Shown: positions 47,828 to 56,414 of the stretch, one piece after another
How the letters are laid out: each line of letters starts with the position of its first letter
Numbering within the stretch: the first letter of the stretch is position 1
Source: Rhizobium tumorigenes
GTDB taxonomy: Bacteria; Pseudomonadota; Alphaproteobacteria; Rhizobiales; Rhizobiaceae
Direction of reading: 5' to 3'
DNA length: 64,000 nt
Assembly: GCF_003240565.2 (NCBI RefSeq)
Contig: NZ_CP117255.1
Location: 3,525,501 to 3,589,500 of the forward strand
Translations under genes and position numbers: made by a program
Notes under the pieces: model-generated
Told to the model about the DNA's origin: nothing
Databases searched by the model: none
Seen by the model: the letters and a program-made list of their open reading frames with translations, nothing else

Positions 47828-49126
47828 TCAAGCGGCGTTCTCCTCGGCTGTCGCGGCGAATTCGGGCGTCGCCTTGTCCTCGACCAGGAAGGCTGCAAGC
47901 CACATCGCTCCCGCCAGGCAGGCGTGACTTGCAAGGAACGCCATCACCAGCCCGGGAACGCCGGCAATCTTCACCCCGAGCGCCATCAGAAGTCCGAAAC
48001 CGAAAGTGGCGCAGAGTGAGATGAAGGCGCGAATGCCCTGCTTTCCCGCACCGGTGAGCGCGTCGGCCGGCGGATATTGCAAGGCGATCAGCGGCAGGGC
48101 CAGCCCGAGCATCGCAGAGATATTCGCCATGCTGGCAAAGTCCTTGCCGAGCGCAAAAGGCGCAAGATAGCCGGCGGCAGCGACTGCGATGCTGGAAGCA
48201 ATGCCCACTCCGAAGAGCATGGGCGTAATTTTCAGCGCATAGCTGCGGCTTGCGGCAAGGCCGCTTTTGCCGTGGACGAAGAAATTGGGATAGGTGATGC
48301 GGGTGACCACCTGAAGGGGGAACAGGCCGAGCGCCAGCACGCGCGAGGCGGCGCCATAAATCCCGACGCTGGCGGCATCGGCGAAACGGCCGAGAATGAT
48401 ACGGTCGAAATTGCCCTGCGATGCACGGGCTGCCTGGTTGACGCAGAATGCGCCGCCGGCCTTCCACTCCTGTCGCTTCAGCATGAAATCCGGGCGCCCG
48501 TAAAGCTTCACCACGAGCGCGATGTAGACGAGGGAAGTCACTGCGCATTGTGCGAACGCGACTTCTATCCAGCCGCCGAGATCGGTTAGCCCCAGGAGGC
48601 CGAAATAGACGAGGGCAAGCAGCATCCGCACGGAAGCTGTGGTCAGCCGTATCCAGCCGGCCCGCACGGTATGGCGATGCGCAACCATGATCAGTTCGAC
48701 GGACGCGGCAATCCTGTTGAGCGCCACTTCGCCGACGATGATTGCCAGCACATGCCAAATCTCGATCTGCGTCTGCATGAAGCTGACCGCAACGACGACA
48801 CCGGCGGCAACGACGACAGGGAACGTGGCTGCAGCAAGAATCAGGAGGTTGCCGAAATAGGACGAGAATTTCTGAGGCTCGCGCGACACCGCCCGCACCA
48901 GCAGGTCGGCGCCACCGAAGCCAACCAGTTCGACGCTGACGACCGTGACGGCAAGGATCGCAGTGTATGAGCCGAAAGCCTCGACGCCGAGACCGCGTGC
49001 CGTTACCGCAAAGGCCACAAGCTGTACGGCAAGCGCCGACACCGTCGGCATCAGGGCGCCAACGAAGGTCATCAGTTTGAAGCGGCTCTCGAGATGACGG
49101 ACAAACGTCATCAGTCGTTTCAGCAT
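47828..49126 (-). CDS. Polysaccharide flippase (Wzx/ExoT-type)
   Basis: The 432-residue protein has 12 to 14 hydrophobic helices, opening LMTFVGALMPTVSALAVQLV, and MATE/MOP-type segments such as RIILGRFADAASVGIYGAAS. This is typical of lipid-linked oligosaccharide flippases that move repeat units across the inner membrane before polymerisation. It lies 61 bases downstream of the glycosyltransferase gene at 49188-50198. Confidence 0.9.
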   Translation of the reverse strand: MLKRLMTFVRHLESRFKLMTFVGALMPTVSALAVQLVAFAVTARGLGVEAFGSYTAILAVTVVSVELVGFGGADLLVRAVSREPQKFSSYFGNLLILAAATFPVVVAAGVVVAVSFMQTQIEIWHVLAIIVGEVALNRIAASVELIMVAHRHTVRAGWIRLTTASVRMLLALVYFGLLGLTDLGGWIEVAFAQCAVTSLVYIALVVKLYGRPDFMLKRQEWKAGGAFCVNQAARASQGNFDRIILGRFADAASVGIYGAASRVLALGLFPLQVVTRITYPNFFVHGKSGLAASRSYALKITPMLFGVGIASSIAVAAAGYLAPFALGKDFASMANISAMLGLALPLIALQYPPADALTGAGKQGIRAFISLCATFGFGLLMALGVKIAGVPGLVMAFLASHACLAGAMWLAAFLVEDKATPEFAATAEENAA

Positions 49127-49160
49127 GCCTTCCCGGCTCCTTGCTTGGTCCTAAAACAGG

Positions 49161-49176
49161 CGGGCGTGTCAGCCCG
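49161..49176 (-). terminator. Weak terminator-like hairpin before the flippase gene
   Basis: On the minus strand CGGGC and GCCCG pair around a 6-base loop and are followed by GCCTGTTTTAGG. The five-pair stem is short, and it may only dampen expression of the downstream genes. Confidence 0.3.
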
Positions 49177-49187
49177 TCCTCGCTGCA

Positions 49188-50198
49188 TCAGCGGCAAACC
49201 CTGCCGCTGTCTTCCGGTTTCTGGGTGTCGGACGGCTTGGCTTCGTCAGGCTTCGGCCTGGCATATTCTACAAAGACATCACCGAAATGTGCATTGTAGC
49301 GACCGCGAACCTTGTCGTATTCCAGCATCCAGCCGAGCATTCGAGATTCAGGCTCGCGCTGCAGGAGAGGATAGAGAACCAGCCGCGCTGTAAGCCCTAG
49401 TGTCTTCGCCAGGCTTTTGCGCCCGCCGCCACCGAGGCTCTCCCAGCGAACGGCATGGTTGCCTACGCGAAAACGTCGCTGCCGCATCCAGGCGATGGAA
49501 GCGCGAGATTGCGGCACTTCCTCATAGACGAAGGCTTCTTCCGACCAGGCCATCTTCATGCCGGCAAAGAACAGGCCACGGAAGAACACCGTGTCGCCGC
49601 CGCCCGAAAGTCCGAATTCCTCATCGAAAAGCGGCCTCGGGATGGCCGCGACAGCTTGCAGGTCGATCAGGAAGTTGCAGGTGCAGAACACGAACGGCTT
49701 GCCGTTCAGGAACTGCTTATCCACTGACCAGTAGCGCGAGTATTTGCGCAGATGGGCTGCGTTGTCCGGGAATACCGGGCGCACCGGACCGCCGACCACG
49801 GCAGCGCCCTCGGACGCTTGTGCTTTCAGCATTTCGCTCAGCCACTCCGGCGACGGCCATTCGTCGTCGTCGATCATCGCGACGAACCGCAGGTTCAGCT
49901 TTTCGGCTTCGTCGAAAACGGCATTGCGAGCTGCCGAAATGCCTGGATGTGTCTCGATCCTGTAGTGGACCTTCAGTCCCGATTGCTCGGAAAATGCGGC
50001 AACGCTCGCAGCGACAGCGGGATCCTGCCCGTCATTGTCGGCGATGATGATCTGCGGCGGCGACGACAGTGCCTTGGCGCTGATGGCAATGTGATCGAGA
50101 AGCCTCATCAGCGATGGCAGGCGCTTATAGGTGCACAGGCCAACTGCCAGACCCTCGCGGGGCCCCTTCGTACTCACATGTGTGTCAGGTGGCGTCAC
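49188..50198 (-). CDS. Family 2 glycosyltransferase (ExoM-like)
   Basis: The 336-residue protein has the GT2 fold: AVGLCTYKRLPSLMRLLDHI, IIADNDGQDPAVAASVAAFS, ETHPGISAARNAVFDEAEKL, the metal-binding FVAMIDDDEWPSPEWLSEML, and the catalytic-side FGLSGGGDTVFFRGLFFAGM. The ordering of these segments and RASIAWMRQRRFRVGNHA resemble ExoM of succinoglycan synthesis, a beta-1,4-glucosyltransferase. It is a cytoplasmic-face enzyme adding a sugar to the lipid-linked repeat. The exact sugar is not proved. Confidence 0.88.
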   Translation of the reverse strand: MTPPDTHVSTKGPREGLAVGLCTYKRLPSLMRLLDHIAISAKALSSPPQIIIADNDGQDPAVAASVAAFSEQSGLKVHYRIETHPGISAARNAVFDEAEKLNLRFVAMIDDDEWPSPEWLSEMLKAQASEGAAVVGGPVRPVFPDNAAHLRKYSRYWSVDKQFLNGKPFVFCTCNFLIDLQAVAAIPRPLFDEEFGLSGGGDTVFFRGLFFAGMKMAWSEEAFVYEEVPQSRASIAWMRQRRFRVGNHAVRWESLGGGGRKSLAKTLGLTARLVLYPLLQREPESRMLGWMLEYDKVRGRYNAHFGDVFVEYARPKPDEAKPSDTQKPEDSGRVCR

Positions 50199-50213
50199 GG
50201 TCTCTCCTTGACG

Positions 50214-51113
50214 TTAAGTGTATCGCGCGGTGCTTCCGCCGAGCAGGCCGACGGCCCGTCCTGCGTAATGCGCCGTTGAAAGCATTCCCTGTGCGACCGC
50301 GTTCCGGTCACGGCGAAATCCGGCGCCGATCGTTCGCAGCAACGAAGAGGCAAAGCCCTTGAACGCTGTGGTGTATGTCTTGCGCGGCCCGTCGTAGAAG
50401 CGATCGATCTGCGACATGTAGATCCCGGTCGTATAATATCGCGAGAGCACGCTGCCATGCGACAGCCTGTTTTCAGGTGTGGGCTCGAAGACGACCGCCT
50501 CGTCGCACCAGGCGATCCGGCCGCCGCTCTGCCTTACCCTGCGGAACAGATCGTAGTCCTCACCACCGGACGCACTGTATTCGTTGCGAAACAGAGGTGC
50601 CGGTGCAAGCGTCAGTAATTTTCGCGAGATCAGCAGGTTTTGCGTTGTGTTCAGTGAATCCACCAGGCCGGTCTTCCAGCGCCGGCGCCGCGCAAAAATG
50701 CTGTTGCGGGCAAGAATGTTTGCGCCCTCAGGCAGCACCCCCTCGACCGGTCCGCCGGTGAGATGGGCATCGTAGGTTTCGCCGCACGCGACGATGCGAG
50801 CCAGCCAGCCTTCGGACACATAGCCGTCATCGTCGAGCATCGCCAGCCAGCGCCAATCCGGCACAAGATCGGTCACTGCACTCACCAGCCCGTTACGCAC
50901 GGGAGCCAGCCCGCGTTCCGGAATTGGGACATAAAAACAACGCGGAAAATCCGCCGCAAAGGCAGTGACAACTGCCTTCGTATCGTCGGAACATCCGTTG
51001 TCCGCTACAACCAGCCATACGCTCTGGTTAATTTCGTTAACCAAACTCGACAGAAGTTTTTGCAGCAGTTCCGGCCGCTTAAAAGTGGGAATGCCGATCA
51101 CAATATCAGCCAT
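50214..51113 (-). CDS. Family 2 glycosyltransferase
   Basis: The 299-residue GT2 protein has VIGIPTFKRPELLQKLLSSL, WLVVADNGCSDDTKAVVTAF, RWLAMLDDDGYVSEGWLARI (Asp triad) and NEYSASGGEDYDLFRRVRQS. It probably adds one residue of the repeat unit. ExoM-, ExoO- or ExoU-type roles cannot be separated here. It ends 15 bases before the next glycosyltransferase and begins the minus-strand half of the locus, divergent from the exoA-like gene. Confidence 0.87.
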   Translation of the reverse strand: MADIVIGIPTFKRPELLQKLLSSLVNEINQSVWLVVADNGCSDDTKAVVTAFAADFPRCFYVPIPERGLAPVRNGLVSAVTDLVPDWRWLAMLDDDGYVSEGWLARIVACGETYDAHLTGGPVEGVLPEGANILARNSIFARRRRWKTGLVDSLNTTQNLLISRKLLTLAPAPLFRNEYSASGGEDYDLFRRVRQSGGRIAWCDEAVVFEPTPENRLSHGSVLSRYYTTGIYMSQIDRFYDGPRKTYTTAFKGFASSLLRTIGAGFRRDRNAVAQGMLSTAHYAGRAVGLLGGSTARYT

Positions 51114-51255
51114 CTAGTGCAATCTCGTTTGTCAAGGTTGTCGTCCTAGCCTGGGTCCAGTCTATAGTGCAATGCAGCATTAGGCTATGGCAAATCGGTA
51201 AATTTTCCTCTACAGTCCGCTTCTAAGTGCGGGTCTTTGGCCGGTTATTGGATGA

Positions 51256-51281
51256 ATATGCTATTACTATCAATGGCATAT
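51256..51281. promoter_or_regulatory. Imperfect inverted repeat in the divergent exo promoter region
   Basis: ATATGCTATT (51256-51265) and AATGGCATAT (51272-51281) match as reverse complements at 9 of 10 positions around a 6-base centre. The AT-rich 250-base region between the two divergent halves of the locus is where a regulator would act. The binding protein is unknown. Confidence 0.4.
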
Positions 51282-51363
51282 CTCTCGGTGTAGGTCTGTC
51301 GAAGATGTCGATGCGTAAGCCCTCGGAACACCACCTGAGAAACCAAGCGGGATGGGAATTTAG

Positions 51364-52380
51364 ATGGTTCGAAGTGTTTTGGTTGCTATTCCGACGCTGA
51401 ACGAAGCTGCTCATATAGAGGCTGTCCTGGATCAGCTTTACGTCGATCTTCCCGACTGCAATATACAATTTGTAATTGCAGATGGCGGAAGCACCGATGG
51501 CACCGTGGATGTCGTTCGGCGCCTCGAAAAGCAGCGTGATGGCCTTTCGTTCGTTCACAATCCGCAGCGTCTCCAGAGTGCCGGTGTAAACCTCGTCGTG
51601 CGCCAGTTTGGACAGGATAAGGACGTGTTGGTTCGTTGCGATGCACATGCATCTTACCCGAGGGGCTTTCTCCGCTCACTGGTCAATAGCCTGCAAGGGG
51701 TCGAAGCAGACTCCGTCGTCGTACCGATGGATTCGGTCGGAAACGGCTGCCTGCAGCGCGCTGTCGCCTGGGTTTCGGACTCGCCGATAGGCTCCGGCGG
51801 ATCTGCGCATCGGGGCGGTCGCCAGAGCCGTTTCGTCGATCACGGCCATCATGCCGCTATGCTGATGGAAAGTTTTCGCCGCGCAGGCGGATATGAAGAG
51901 ACGTTCACCCACAATGAGGACGCGGAGTTCGATTGCAGGCTGCGCGCGCTCGGCGGCAAGATCTACCTCGATACCGATATCCGCATCGAGTACCAGCCGC
52001 GCGCAACATTCGCCAAACTTGCCAGGCAGTATTTCAATTACGGCAAGGGGCGCTCCCGCACTGTCCGCCGTCACCCGACATCGTTCAAGATTCGCCAGTT
52101 CGCCGTTCCGGCTTTCATGAGTGCCTGTGCTGCGGCAATCGTTCTGAGCCCGCTGTTTCCGCTGCTGCTGATGGTGCCGGCCTTCTATGTCTTCGTACTG
52201 GCGGTGACCTCGGTTGCCATCGCCTTCAACAAGCGGTCTGCCTGCGGCCTGCTGGCCGGGCCTGCGGCTTTTACAATGCATGCCTCATGGGCGCTTGGCT
52301 TTATCACAGGGATCCTGACGCTGCGGGAAACCCAGTGGCAGCCGGACAAGGCCTATCGTGGGCTGGGAGAAGCTGTTTGA
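51364..52380 (+). CDS. exoA: ExoA-like family 2 glycosyltransferase
   Basis: ExoA adds the first glucose (beta-1,3) to the lipid-linked galactose in succinoglycan synthesis. The 338-residue product has VLVAIPTLNEAAHIEAVLDQ, IQFVIADGGSTDGTVDVVRR, VLVRCDAHASYPRGFLRSLV and ESFRRAGGYEETFTHNEDAE, then membrane helices near the C-terminus (AFMSACAAAIVLSPLFPLLL). The overall architecture is ExoA-like. That the acceptor is the same as in succinoglycan is an assumption. Its stop overlaps the TTG start of the next gene. Confidence 0.85.
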   Translation: MVRSVLVAIPTLNEAAHIEAVLDQLYVDLPDCNIQFVIADGGSTDGTVDVVRRLEKQRDGLSFVHNPQRLQSAGVNLVVRQFGQDKDVLVRCDAHASYPRGFLRSLVNSLQGVEADSVVVPMDSVGNGCLQRAVAWVSDSPIGSGGSAHRGGRQSRFVDHGHHAAMLMESFRRAGGYEETFTHNEDAEFDCRLRALGGKIYLDTDIRIEYQPRATFAKLARQYFNYGKGRSRTVRRHPTSFKIRQFAVPAFMSACAAAIVLSPLFPLLLMVPAFYVFVLAVTSVAIAFNKRSACGLLAGPAAFTMHASWALGFITGILTLRETQWQPDKAYRGLGEAV

Positions 52381-53573
52381 ATTCCGTAACGGAAAAAGCG
52401 CCCGTGCGGGCCTTGCTGATCGACCCCTCGCTGTTCACGCCGGCCTATGACGCCGGATTGACGCGGGGCCTGCGCGCTGTCGGCATCGCGCCCTATTGGG
52501 CAGCGCGGCCCTTGCGCAAGGGGGAGCATTCCGAGATCACGGTCGCCGATATCGGCATCACCTTCTATCGCGGCGTCGAAGCTATCCCCGCGAAATGGAA
52601 CAAGCTGCGCGGTCTGGCCAAGGGCCTGTCGCACATCGTCGATCTGGTTCGCTTGGTAGCCCATGTCCACCGTCGCCGCCCGGCGGTCATGCACGTGCAA
52701 TGGGCCGTCCTGCCGTTGTTCGATGCCTTGGCGATGCGCCTCGTGCGCCGTGTTTGCCCGGTCATCATGACCGTCCATGACACGGTACCATTCAACGGCG
52801 AGAAGATTTCCTTTCTGCAGAACTCTGGCTTCGACATGCCGATTGCGGCCGCTGACCACGTCATCGTCCACACCCGCGGCGCTCGCCAGAACCTGATCGC
52901 GCGCGGCATCGCCGAAGGCAAGATCTCCATCGTCCCGCATGGCCCGCTGACCCTCAATGTCGAGCCTGCTCCTCTTGCGCCGGGTGCGATCCGCGATCCG
53001 CGCTGGACGTTCGTCATGTTCGGCCAGATCAAGCCGTACAAGGGACTTGATGTGTTGATCGAGGCGCTCGGTCAATTGCCGCCGACCCTCCGCCAGCGTG
53101 CCCGCGTGGTCATTGCCGGCGCCGCTCACATGGACATGGCGCCGATTAGCCAGCGCATTGCGGCCCTCGGTCTGGAGGATGTTGTTGAATTGCGCCTTGG
53201 CCGACTGGACGAAACCCAGATGGCCTCGCTTTTCGAGGAGGCCGACAGCTTTCTCTTTCCCTACCGGCAGATCGATGCCAGCGGTGTCTACTTCCTCTTG
53301 AAGCCGACGGGCAAATGGATGATCGCATCCGACGTCGGTATCTTTGCCGAAGACATGCAGGAGGCCAACGGCGCGCTGGTGCCACCGGCGGATGCCAATG
53401 CGCTTGCGGCAGCCCTTGCCGATGCCATCGAACGCCGTCCGGAGATCACGATTACCGCCGGCGGCGACTGGACCAGCATCGGCGAGCGCACCTTGGAAAT
53501 TTATCACGAGGCGATGCGCCAGCGCGGCGCCGTCGTGGCTGGCCAGCCTTCGCCAGCCCGTTCCTCCCTCTAG
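52377..53573 (+). CDS. exoL: ExoL-like family 4 glycosyltransferase
   Basis: The product is about 398 residues and looks like an ExoL-type enzyme, which adds a further glucose in succinoglycan synthesis. It opens VRALLIDPSLFTPAYDAGLT. The N-terminal domain contains AVMHVQWAVLPLFDALAMRL and VIMTVHDTVPFNGEKISFLQ. The C-terminal GT4 domain contains WTFVMFGQIKPYKGLDVLIE and ASLFEEADSFLFPYRQIDAS. A TTG at 52377 overlaps the exoA stop (TTGA), supporting coupled translation. A GTG eight codons downstream is a possible alternative. Confidence 0.82.
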   Translation: MNSVTEKAPVRALLIDPSLFTPAYDAGLTRGLRAVGIAPYWAARPLRKGEHSEITVADIGITFYRGVEAIPAKWNKLRGLAKGLSHIVDLVRLVAHVHRRRPAVMHVQWAVLPLFDALAMRLVRRVCPVIMTVHDTVPFNGEKISFLQNSGFDMPIAAADHVIVHTRGARQNLIARGIAEGKISIVPHGPLTLNVEPAPLAPGAIRDPRWTFVMFGQIKPYKGLDVLIEALGQLPPTLRQRARVVIAGAAHMDMAPISQRIAALGLEDVVELRLGRLDETQMASLFEEADSFLFPYRQIDASGVYFLLKPTGKWMIASDVGIFAEDMQEANGALVPPADANALAAALADAIERRPEITITAGGDWTSIGERTLEIYHEAMRQRGAVVAGQPSPARSSL

Positions 53574-53594
53574 TCCCAGAAGGGTTCTTCCCAC

Positions 53595-54710
53595 TTGCAG
53601 CAGCCCCAGAAGAAGCAAATCCAGGAAATTCAGGTGCTTCGCCTCGTGGCGTCGATGATGGTGCTGATCAGCCATCTCCAGCACGAAGTGATGGATCAGT
53701 CATTTGTCGATACGGCAAACTTCAAGCCATTCGATCCGGTCTTCTGGGCCGGGGGTGTCGATCTGTTCTTCATCATCAGCGGCTTCATTATGTACCACCT
53801 GTCGCGCAACAGCTTCGGAAAGCCGGGCGCGCCGCTTCAGTTCATCCTGCGCCGCATCGTCCGCGTCGCGCCGCCCTATTGGTTCTTCACCATCGCCATG
53901 CTCTGCGCCATGGTGGTGTTTGCAAGTTCGATCCGCTACGGCAGCCCGTCTCTCGAACAGATCGTCGGCTCTTTCCTCTTCATTCCGCTGCCTGATCCGT
54001 ATGGCCACTTCTATCCGGTCCTCATCCTCGGCTGGACGCTGAATTTCGAGATGTTGTTCTACGTCGTCTTCGCGATCGGCCTTTTCTTCAGCAAGGGCTG
54101 GGGCATGACCTGGGTCATCGCCGCGCTTCTGGTACTCGGCGGCTTGCCGTATTTTCACGTTGTCCAGACACCACCGTTTGCATTCTGGGCCAACCCAATC
54201 GTCTTCGAGTTCTTGTTCGGCATCGCGCTGGCGCATCTGCGCGACCGCGGCGTCCGCCTCGGCGCGTTGGCCGGCTGGTCGCTGTTCGTCGCCGGCATGC
54301 TGCTGATGGTGGTCTTCAAGTCGACAGGCCTGACGGAACTTGGCGGTCTCTGGCGGCCGCTTTGGATGGGGCTTCCCGCTTTCGTCGCCTGCGCCGGACC
54401 TGCCTTGCTCGATGAAAAGCTCGACAACGCCCTGAAGCCGCTGATGCGCGTTCTGGTGTTTGGCGGCAATGCGTCCTTCGCGCTCTACCTGTCGCATCCG
54501 TTCTCGATAAACCTGGTGGCGCTTGTTGCCCCGCGCATCGGCATCCACAGCCCCTGGCTTTACATCTTCGTCGCCGGTGGCTTTGCCATGTTCGTGGCTG
54601 CCTTCGTCTACCTGTTGCTCGAACGACCAATGACCGGCTGGTTGCACCGGCGCTTCTGGGGGCCAAAGGTGCCGAAGAGTTTCGACGTTCCGGCGGTGGG
54701 TCCAAGATGA
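53595..54710 (+). CDS. Membrane acyltransferase (acyltransferase 3 family, ExoZ-like)
   Basis: The 371-residue protein has about ten helices with the catalytic histidine segment LRLVASMMVLISHLQHEVMD, then DLFFIISGFIMYHLSRNSFG and RIVRVAPPYWFFTIAMLCAM. It resembles ExoZ, the acetyltransferase of succinoglycan, but the donor and site cannot be inferred. A TTG start is used (53595-53597), 21 bases after the exoL stop. Confidence 0.88.
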   Translation: MQQPQKKQIQEIQVLRLVASMMVLISHLQHEVMDQSFVDTANFKPFDPVFWAGGVDLFFIISGFIMYHLSRNSFGKPGAPLQFILRRIVRVAPPYWFFTIAMLCAMVVFASSIRYGSPSLEQIVGSFLFIPLPDPYGHFYPVLILGWTLNFEMLFYVVFAIGLFFSKGWGMTWVIAALLVLGGLPYFHVVQTPPFAFWANPIVFEFLFGIALAHLRDRGVRLGALAGWSLFVAGMLLMVVFKSTGLTELGGLWRPLWMGLPAFVACAGPALLDEKLDNALKPLMRVLVFGGNASFALYLSHPFSINLVALVAPRIGIHSPWLYIFVAGGFAMFVAAFVYLLLERPMTGWLHRRFWGPKVPKSFDVPAVGPR

Positions 54711-54764
54711 CGTGCGCTCGCTATCTTCATACGGCCACGAGCCACACGCTATCGGGAGACAGCC

Positions 54765-55688
54765 ATGACTGACGCCAAGGTCGCCATCATCACGCCGTCC
54801 TATCGCAACGATTTCGAGAACGCCGTCGACCTCTGCCAGAGCATTGACACGTTCTGCCAGTTCGACTTCGAGCACCTGGTCATCGTGCCCCAAAGCGACA
54901 TGAAGCTGTTCGCCTCGCTGCAAGGGCCGCGTCGCCGGGTCATGGCGCGCGAAAGCATCCTGCGGCCGCACGGGTTTATCAGGCTTCCCGTGCCGACTAT
55001 CATCAAGCTGCCGTTCGGCAAGACGCTGCGCCTCCGCGAGCAGTACTATCTGCCCGGCGTCGGGCGGATCAGCGGTTGGCTGGTGCAGCAGATCGTCAAG
55101 CTCTGCGCGGGAGATCTTACCAAGGCCGACATCTTCATCTTTGCCGACAGCGATGTCTTCCTGGTCCGCCCGTTCTCGCTCGAAGCGCTGCAGAGCGGTG
55201 GCCAAATCATCCTACAGCAGCATGTCAGGGGTCGCGATCTCGATACGCACCGGCTCTGGAGAAAGACGGCGCACGAGCTTCTCGGCGTCGGCAAGCCCCC
55301 GGAGACCGAGCATTTCAACTATATCGGCCAGCTGATCCCCTGGGATCGCGCTACCCTCGATGGGCTCATTAAACGCATCCAGTCGGTGAAGGGCCCGGAC
55401 TGGCAGCGCGCCATCGCCAAGGCCAAGACCGTCTCGGAATACATTCTCTACGGCGAATACGTCGTCGAGATCGCCGCCGTTGCCGAACCGCGCCCGATCA
55501 AGGACATGAAGCTCGCAAACTCCGTCTGGTCGCCGGATGCCGTGATCGACGTCGAGGCGATCATTGCGGCCATGGAGCCGGAAAATATCGCCGTCCACAT
55601 CCAGTCGACGAACCCGCTGCCCATCGCGGAAAGACGTGCAGCCATCGCGACAATCAGCGGCCGGGTCCTGGATCCGCAAGTTGCCTAG
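54765..55688 (+). CDS. DUF6492 family protein, possible glycosyltransferase
   Basis: The 307-residue protein begins VAIITPSYRNDFENAVDLCQ, a start common to nucleotide-sugar transferases. It carries an Asp-x-Asp element FIFADSDVFLVRPFSLEALQ followed by ETEHFNYIGQLIPWDRATLD. It fits the DUF6492 family, which is found in polysaccharide loci but has no established activity. No signal or membrane helix is present. Its place among decorating and glycosyl-transfer genes suggests it adds a side-chain sugar. Confidence 0.78.
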   Translation: MTDAKVAIITPSYRNDFENAVDLCQSIDTFCQFDFEHLVIVPQSDMKLFASLQGPRRRVMARESILRPHGFIRLPVPTIIKLPFGKTLRLREQYYLPGVGRISGWLVQQIVKLCAGDLTKADIFIFADSDVFLVRPFSLEALQSGGQIILQQHVRGRDLDTHRLWRKTAHELLGVGKPPETEHFNYIGQLIPWDRATLDGLIKRIQSVKGPDWQRAIAKAKTVSEYILYGEYVVEIAAVAEPRPIKDMKLANSVWSPDAVIDVEAIIAAMEPENIAVHIQSTNPLPIAERRAAIATISGRVLDPQVA

Positions 55689-55703
55689 TTTCAAGGAAAC
55701 AGC

Positions 55704-56357
55704 ATGAACCGATCCCGCAAGATTCTCGCCATGCTCATCTCGCGCTTGCCTCACAAGGCTTTGCGCGCGGGAGCATACCGTATGCTGATGGGTTACAGCT
55801 TGGCCCGGGGGGCAAGCATCGGCTTCGGCGTGGTCATCGCTGTCGACCGCTTCTCTTGCGGACCCGATGTCATCATTCGCCGCGGCACAAGCTTCATGGG
55901 CCCCATTTCGGTGACGCTTGGCGAAGGCACGTTTATCGGCCGATGGAACCGCTTCGAATGCGGTGACGCTGCTGCCGATCCGCGCCAGGCGCATATGGGC
56001 TATGCCCGCAGCTTCGGGACCGGGCGCGATTGCCTGATCAACGAAAGCCACCTGTTCGATATTCTCGGCAGCATCTCCATCGGTGACGGCACCTGGGTCG
56101 CAGGCTTCGCCTCGCAATTCCTGACGCACGGCGCGGGCACGATGAACCGTGACATCGTCATTGGCGAAAAGAGTTTCCTAGGCACCGCCGTACGCTTCGC
56201 CCCAGGCAGCGGTGTGGCCGACCGGGTGATCGTCGGCATGGGTGCGGTGGTCACGAAAAGACTTCCGGAGAGCGACGTCATTGTCGGCGGCTTGCCGGCC
56301 AAGGTGCTGCGCGTACGCAGCGAAGCCGATGTCTATTCATTCGAGCGGACGTGGTGA
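55704..56357 (+). CDS. Left-handed beta-helix (hexapeptide) acyltransferase
   Basis: The 217-residue product has hexapeptide repeats such as ITVTLGEGTFIGRWNRFECG-like turns between residues 60 and 175, with SISIGDGTWVAGFASQFLTH, RDIVIGEKSFLGTAVRFAPG and ADRVIVGMGAVVTKRLPESD, the VIVGGLPAKVL ending typical of WcaF/NeuD-type O-acetyltransferases. It is likely an acetyl-CoA-dependent enzyme modifying a sugar in the cytoplasm. The exact target is unknown. Confidence 0.85.
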   Translation: MNRSRKILAMLISRLPHKALRAGAYRMLMGYSLARGASIGFGVVIAVDRFSCGPDVIIRRGTSFMGPISVTLGEGTFIGRWNRFECGDAAADPRQAHMGYARSFGTGRDCLINESHLFDILGSISIGDGTWVAGFASQFLTHGAGTMNRDIVIGEKSFLGTAVRFAPGSGVADRVIVGMGAVVTKRLPESDVIVGGLPAKVLRVRSEADVYSFERTW

Positions 56358-56414
56358 AGGTAAGCGCGCGATCGTGAGATCGGGCCCTGGGCAACGTCAA
56401 GGAACGAGTGCGGA

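Noticed and set aside
47751..48758. 335-codon open frame on the minus strand overlapping the flippase gene in another frame
   Set aside because: Its sequence is Arg-rich without motifs, and the flippase frame has the membrane-helix pattern expected.
53700..55205. 501-codon open frame on the minus strand
   Set aside because: It runs antisense through the acyltransferase and DUF6492 genes and has charged, low-complexity sequence typical of shadow frames.
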